From assembly GCF_018861145.1 (NCBI RefSeq), contig NZ_JAHKQT010000032.1, forward strand, positions 62,001 through 126,000: a stretch of 64,000 bases of DNA, in the 5' to 3' direction. Both the position numbers and the translations under genes were made by a program. This stretch comes from Poseidonibacter lekithochrous. GTDB taxonomy: Bacteria; Campylobacterota; Campylobacteria; Campylobacterales; Arcobacteraceae. Positions 61,225-64,000 of this stretch are shown here, piece by piece. Position 1 is the first letter of the stretch; each line of letters opens with the position of its first letter. The notes under the pieces were generated by a model. That model saw only the letters and a list, made by a program, of their open reading frames with translations, made no database searches and had not been told where the DNA came from.

Positions 61225-61788
61225 ATGATTTTAGACTATAAAGATATTAATGATTTAAATAGATACAAAATAATGTCGGATACTGTTATTCCAAGACCGA
61301 TTGCTTGGATTGTTACTGAAGATGAAGGTGTATTAAATGCAGCTCCTTTTTCATATTTTGTACCAATCTCAACTAATCCTGCTTTAGTTATTGTTGCAAT
61401 TGGACAAAAAGAAGATGGAACTCCAAAAGATTCACTTGCTAATATTTTAAAGAATAAAAAAGCAACTATTTGTTTTGCAAATAAAGATAATGCGTCATTA
61501 GTTCAAAAGTGTGCAATTCCTTTAGGTAAAGATGAAAGTGAAATAGAAAAATTTGATATTGATGTAAGTGAAGTTCTAGAGAGTTTCCCTCCAAGAATTA
61601 CTTCGTCTCAAAGTGCACTTTTATGTGAATATTATAGTACTGTAGATATTCCAGGGGTTACAACGCCTGTAATTTTAGAGATTAAGCAACAATATTTAGA
61701 AGAGGGTAGATTAACTGAGAGATTTCATGTTAATATTGAAAATGTTGGTAGATGTGGAGCTACTTTTAAAGCTTTAGTAGACTTATAA
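61225..61788 (+). CDS. flavin reductase-like FMN-binding protein
   Basis: A 187-residue protein of the FMN-binding split-barrel (DIM6/NTAB) family: VIPRPIAWIVTEDEGVLNAAPFSYF (core PRPIAWIVT, NAAPFSYF) near residue 22 and the ALVIVAIGQKEDGTPKDSLAN strand-loop where FMN phosphate is bound. It may reduce or bind flavin; reaction unknown. AAAAGGAAA site ahead of the ATG. A terminator-like hairpin follows. Confidence 0.8.
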   Translation: MILDYKDINDLNRYKIMSDTVIPRPIAWIVTEDEGVLNAAPFSYFVPISTNPALVIVAIGQKEDGTPKDSLANILKNKKATICFANKDNASLVQKCAIPLGKDESEIEKFDIDVSEVLESFPPRITSSQSALLCEYYSTVDIPGVTTPVILEIKQQYLEEGRLTERFHVNIENVGRCGATFKALVDL

Positions 61789-61806
61789 GCTTTAGGAAAT
61801 TTAAGT

Positions 61807-61831
61807 ATTAAAAGGCATAAAGCCTTTTAAT
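61807..61831. terminator. bidirectional terminator between the flavin reductase-like gene and mscL
   Basis: A perfect 10-bp stem ATTAAAAGGC/GCCTTTTAAT with loop ATAAA, in the 49-base spacer between convergent genes, with T-rich sequence on the plus-strand side. Confidence 0.7.
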
Positions 61832-61837
61832 TAATTT

Positions 61838-62275
61838 TTATACTTCTGTGTTCCCACAGTGAGCACATTTTTTAGCTGCAATTGGAATTTCCATAGCACA
61901 ATCACCACAAACTTTTGTAGTTGGTTCTGCTGGAACTTCTTCCTCTTTCTTTTGCATTTTATTGTAAGATTTAATAAACATAAACATTACAAATCCTAAG
62001 ATTACAAATGAAATTGTATCATTCATAAATAAACCAATTTTAATAGCAGGTGCTCCTGCTTCAGTTAACTTAGCCATTGTCTCATAAGTTTTACCATCAA
62101 GTGCAACAAATAATTGAGAGAAATCTACATTTCCTAATAACATACCAACTGGTGGCATAATAACATTTGCAACTAGTGATTTAATTAATGTAGCAAAAGC
62201 AGCACCAAAAATAAATCCTACTGCCATATCTACCATATTTCCTTTAATAAGGAATTCTTTGAATTCTTTTAACAT
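61838..62275 (-). CDS. mscL: MscL, large mechanosensitive channel with a C-terminal zinc ribbon
   Basis: Osmotic safety-valve channel. The 145-residue protein has the MscL start FKEFLIKGNMVDMAVGFIFGAAFATLIKSLVANVIMPPVG (core NMVDMAVGFIFGAAF), the second membrane helix near 83-103 and a short periplasmic loop. Instead of the usual C-terminal helical bundle it ends in a zinc-ribbon-like C4 module, CGDC (122-125) and CAHC (136-139). A TATAAT reading left lies at 62302-62307. Confidence 0.94.
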   Translation of the reverse strand: MLKEFKEFLIKGNMVDMAVGFIFGAAFATLIKSLVANVIMPPVGMLLGNVDFSQLFVALDGKTYETMAKLTEAGAPAIKIGLFMNDTISFVILGFVMFMFIKSYNKMQKKEEEVPAEPTTKVCGDCAMEIPIAAKKCAHCGNTEV

Positions 62276-62301
62276 ATAAAGTCCTTTGAATAATTTTCGT
62301 G

Positions 62302-62307
62302 ATTATA
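62302..62307 (-). promoter_or_regulatory. putative -10 element of mscL
   Basis: TATAAT on the minus strand, 27 bases ahead of the mscL start codon. No convincing -35 box. Confidence 0.4.
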
Positions 62308-62414
62308 TTGTAAAATTCTTATAATTAGATTAATTAGTTAATAACTTATATATTGTATCAAAATTAGTAGTTTATAATAGAAATAATTTGATTGAATATT
62401 AATTAAGGTAGGTA

Positions 62415-62454
62415 AAAAGTACAAATATAAGAAAAATCTTATATTTGTACTTTT
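62415..62454 (-). terminator. strong terminator hairpin after the DUF5718-like gene
   Basis: A perfect 18-bp inverted repeat (AAAAGTACAAATATAAGA and its complement around AAAA) directly behind the minus-strand stop at 62461. On the minus strand the stem is followed by a T-run, so it works for that gene. Confidence 0.8.
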
Positions 62455-62460
62455 GATGAT

Positions 62461-63294
62461 TTATTGAACTACTTGATGTAATTTTGAACATTTACTTAAA
62501 AAAGTATCCATTCCACACATATCATTATACATATCATCAAATGAGTGAAAGTGTGCATCATAAACATAAACAAAGATTTCATCACCTTTTTGTAAATAAT
62601 TAGTTTTTCCAAATTCAGCATAGGCTGTAGCTCCTGCGGCTATTAAAATACCTTTTGCATCTTTTGCATTTTTTGTAAATTGTGTTAATTCTTCTAATGG
62701 ACCACAATCTTCTTGTGTATTTAATTTATTAATCATCCACTCTTTTAATTGATTAAAAAAGTAGCTATATGATTTTACAGAGGATGTCATTCCATAATCA
62801 TGTACAATTCCATTTCTTTTTATAAATGAGGCAATATGATATTTACTTAAAATTCCATCTTCTGTAAAATTATCTATTTCAATAAGTTCTTGAGAAATAC
62901 CTTTTGTATTCTTTCCCCAATTTTTCTTAGTGCTTAATTTATTTCCATCTTGAATTCTAATTGAACAGTCATTAAAAGCTGAAAAGTATTTTGGAATAAT
63001 ATCTATAAACTTCCCATCTTCATATACAAAATCACAAATTAAAGCAACTTCGGCTTCTACTTGAAGCTTTTCAGCTTCTCTTCCATGCGTTAATATAGTT
63101 TCATCACAAATAGGATAGGTCCCTAAAAAACTATTATGATCTTTTATATAAAAAGGAAACATCCCTTTTGGAGCATCTTTTTCATCAGTTTTAATTACAT
63201 CAAATTCATCTGCTTCTCCAGCTTCACCTAAGTGATTTGCAAAGTTTCCTGCAACTGCAAAGCCTAAATAATCTTTTAAATCATCTAATAACAT
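62461..63294 (-). CDS. DUF5718-like protein
   Basis: A 277-residue cytoplasmic protein I link to DUF5718, a family I recall from Campylobacterota. It starts LLDDLKDYLGFAVAGNFANHLGEAGE and has MFPFYIKDHNSFLGTYPICDETI (core FYIKDHNSFLGTYP), VEAEVALIC and a late GILIAAGATAYAEFGKTNYLQKGDEIFVYVY (core LQKGDEIFVYVY). The H-x2-E near residue 21 and E-x-E near 80 recall the fumarylacetoacetate hydrolase fold, where such acids bind a metal. No substrate can be assigned. No neighbour explains its role. Confidence 0.6.
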   Translation of the reverse strand: MLLDDLKDYLGFAVAGNFANHLGEAGEADEFDVIKTDEKDAPKGMFPFYIKDHNSFLGTYPICDETILTHGREAEKLQVEAEVALICDFVYEDGKFIDIIPKYFSAFNDCSIRIQDGNKLSTKKNWGKNTKGISQELIEIDNFTEDGILSKYHIASFIKRNGIVHDYGMTSSVKSYSYFFNQLKEWMINKLNTQEDCGPLEELTQFTKNAKDAKGILIAAGATAYAEFGKTNYLQKGDEIFVYVYDAHFHSFDDMYNDMCGMDTFLSKCSKLHQVVQ

Positions 63295-63442
63295 CTATTA
63301 TCCTGTATATATTATTTATTTTATATTTATATAAAAAAGAATATATCATAATTTCTAATGCTAGAAGTCAAATATTAAAGCTAGTTTTTTCGTATAAGAT
63401 TTTTTTTAGGAGAGGTTTACTAAAAAGAGGAATGTAGAGTTT

Positions 63443-63472
63443 AATTATAAAGGCCTAAGCCTTTATAATTAG
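63443..63472. terminator. hairpin at the end of the fumarase-type gene
   Basis: A perfect 13-bp stem TAATTATAAAGGC with loop CTAA, overlapping the minus-strand stop codon at 63469-63471. It lacks a clear T-run, so its strength is uncertain. The rest of the 174-base spacer (63295-63468) holds only AT-rich sequence. Confidence 0.5.
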
Positions 63473-64000
63473 ATAGTTCTCCATTTTGCAGGACCCGTAG
63501 TATGTATTGAAACACCTTCTGTATCAACAGCAACTGTAACAGGCATATCAACTACATCAAACTCATAAATAGCTTCCATTCCCATTTCTTCAAATGCAAG
63601 TACTTTTGAATCTTTGATTGATTGAGAAATTAAATATGCAGCTCCACCAGTTGCAATTAAATACATAGATTTGTACTCTTTAATTAAATCAATTGTAGGT
63701 TGTTTTCTTTCAGCCTTACCAATCATACCCATGATTCCAATTTCCATCATATCTTTAGTAAATTTATCCATTCTTGTAGAAGTAGTTGGTCCCGCAGGTC
63801 CTACTTTTTCGTCTCTAACTGGATCAACTGGTCCAACATAGTAAATAAATCTATCTTTTAAATCAACACCATTTGGAAGTGGCTTACCAGCATTTTTATA
63901 CTCAACGATTTTTTTATGAGCAGCATCTCTTGCTGTTAAAATTTTTCCAGTTAATAATAAAGTATCACCTGATTTAAATTGAGATAAATTTTCTTTTGTT
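63469..64000 (-). CDS. class I fumarate hydratase / tartrate dehydratase beta-type protein (partial, cut by the window end)
   Basis: The frame stays open to the window edge, giving 176 visible residues; the N-terminus is outside. It reads KSGDTLLLTGKILTARDAAHKKI, then GVDLKDRFIYYVGPVDPV, VGPAGPTTSTRMDKFT, TGGAAYLISQSI and ends SIHTTGPAKWRTI. These are marks of the beta subunit or C-terminal domain of iron-sulfur class I fumarase and tartrate dehydratase, where TSTRMD lies at the active site. Whether a separate beta subunit or the end of a fused enzyme cannot be decided. An internal ATG at 63771 is not the start because the conserved region extends upstream of it. Confidence 0.9.
   Translation of the reverse strand, partial: TKENLSQFKSGDTLLLTGKILTARDAAHKKIVEYKNAGKPLPNGVDLKDRFIYYVGPVDPVRDEKVGPAGPTTSTRMDKFTKDMMEIGIMGMIGKAERKQPTIDLIKEYKSMYLIATGGAAYLISQSIKDSKVLAFEEMGMEAIYEFDVVDMPVTVAVDTEGVSIHTTGPAKWRTI

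Noticed and set aside
63237-63437. 66-codon plus-strand frame across the start of the DUF5718-like gene and the spacer
   Set aside because: No ribosome binding site of quality, hydrophobic low-complexity translation typical of AT-rich spacers.

Overview
The window is AT-rich, Campylobacterota-type DNA, most likely from a free-living member of the Arcobacteraceae (Arcobacter and relatives). Three things point there: a thiosulfate-oxidising sox cluster beside a large polar-flagellum cluster; the Campylobacterota gene order glyQ - NIF3 - flgZ - waaA - pseudouridine synthase, which I recall from Helicobacter pylori; and codon use dominated by A/T with many TTG starts. I found no tRNA, rRNA, insertion sequence, prophage or CRISPR array. 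The species assignment is inference.

Region by region. (1) 1-7.8 kb: periplasmic sulfur oxidation, soxX-soxY-soxZ-soxA, a small secreted protein that may be a SoxAX-binding subunit, an internal terminator-like hairpin, a periplasmic rhodanese, soxB and a strong terminator. A translationally coupled accessory set follows: a cytochrome c-thioredoxin fusion, a MOSC protein, a secreted DsrE-like protein and a secreted alpha/beta hydrolase. No soxCD is present here. (2) 7.9-12.7 kb: signalling, with a degenerate tandem HD-GYP protein, a large chemoreceptor (two Cache modules, HAMP, signalling domain, zinc-binding CZB domain, C-terminal WESF tail) and a second rhodanese paralogous to the first. (3) 12.8-23 kb: housekeeping, with trhP, a GT9-like glycosyltransferase, purE, glyQ, a NIF3 protein, flgZ, waaA, an RluA-type pseudouridine synthase and ffh-rpsP-khpA-rimM.

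(4) 23-58.1 kb: flagella and chemotaxis. A minus-strand flgG operon carries two unusual charged or coiled-coil genes. The plus strand then runs cheY, a remote cheZ, flgF, flgB, fliF, fliG, fliH, fliN, flgD, two tandem flgE paralogues, a small membrane coiled-coil protein, a TPR protein, a flaG-like gene, fliY, a PomAB-like stator pair, flgJ (rod-binding only), flgN-like, flgA-like, flhF, flhG, a FlgV-like membrane protein, fliE, flgC, fliK with internal repeats, fliR, flhB, a PflA-like TPR protein, fliI, flgL, flhA, a BatD-like protein and an HlyD-like adaptor. Together they supply most of the rod, hook, export gate and ATPase, part of the C-ring, the stator, placement control and direction switching. 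I do not see fliM, fliJ, fliP, fliQ, flgH, flgI, flgK, fliD, flagellin, fliA, flgM or rpoN. The promoter elements I can recognise look sigma-70-like.

(5) 58.1-64 kb: a compact molybdopterin oxidoreductase, an MFS transporter, a 74-residue orphan, a flavin reductase-like protein and, on the minus strand, mscL with an added zinc ribbon, a DUF5718-like protein and the end of a class I fumarase beta-type gene cut by the window edge.

Most interesting leads: the CheZ-like protein carrying FliM-like peptides, the periplasmic TPR and membrane accessory proteins of the motor, the BatD/adaptor pair behind flhA, and the sox accessory genes. None amounts to a clearly new system on sequence alone.
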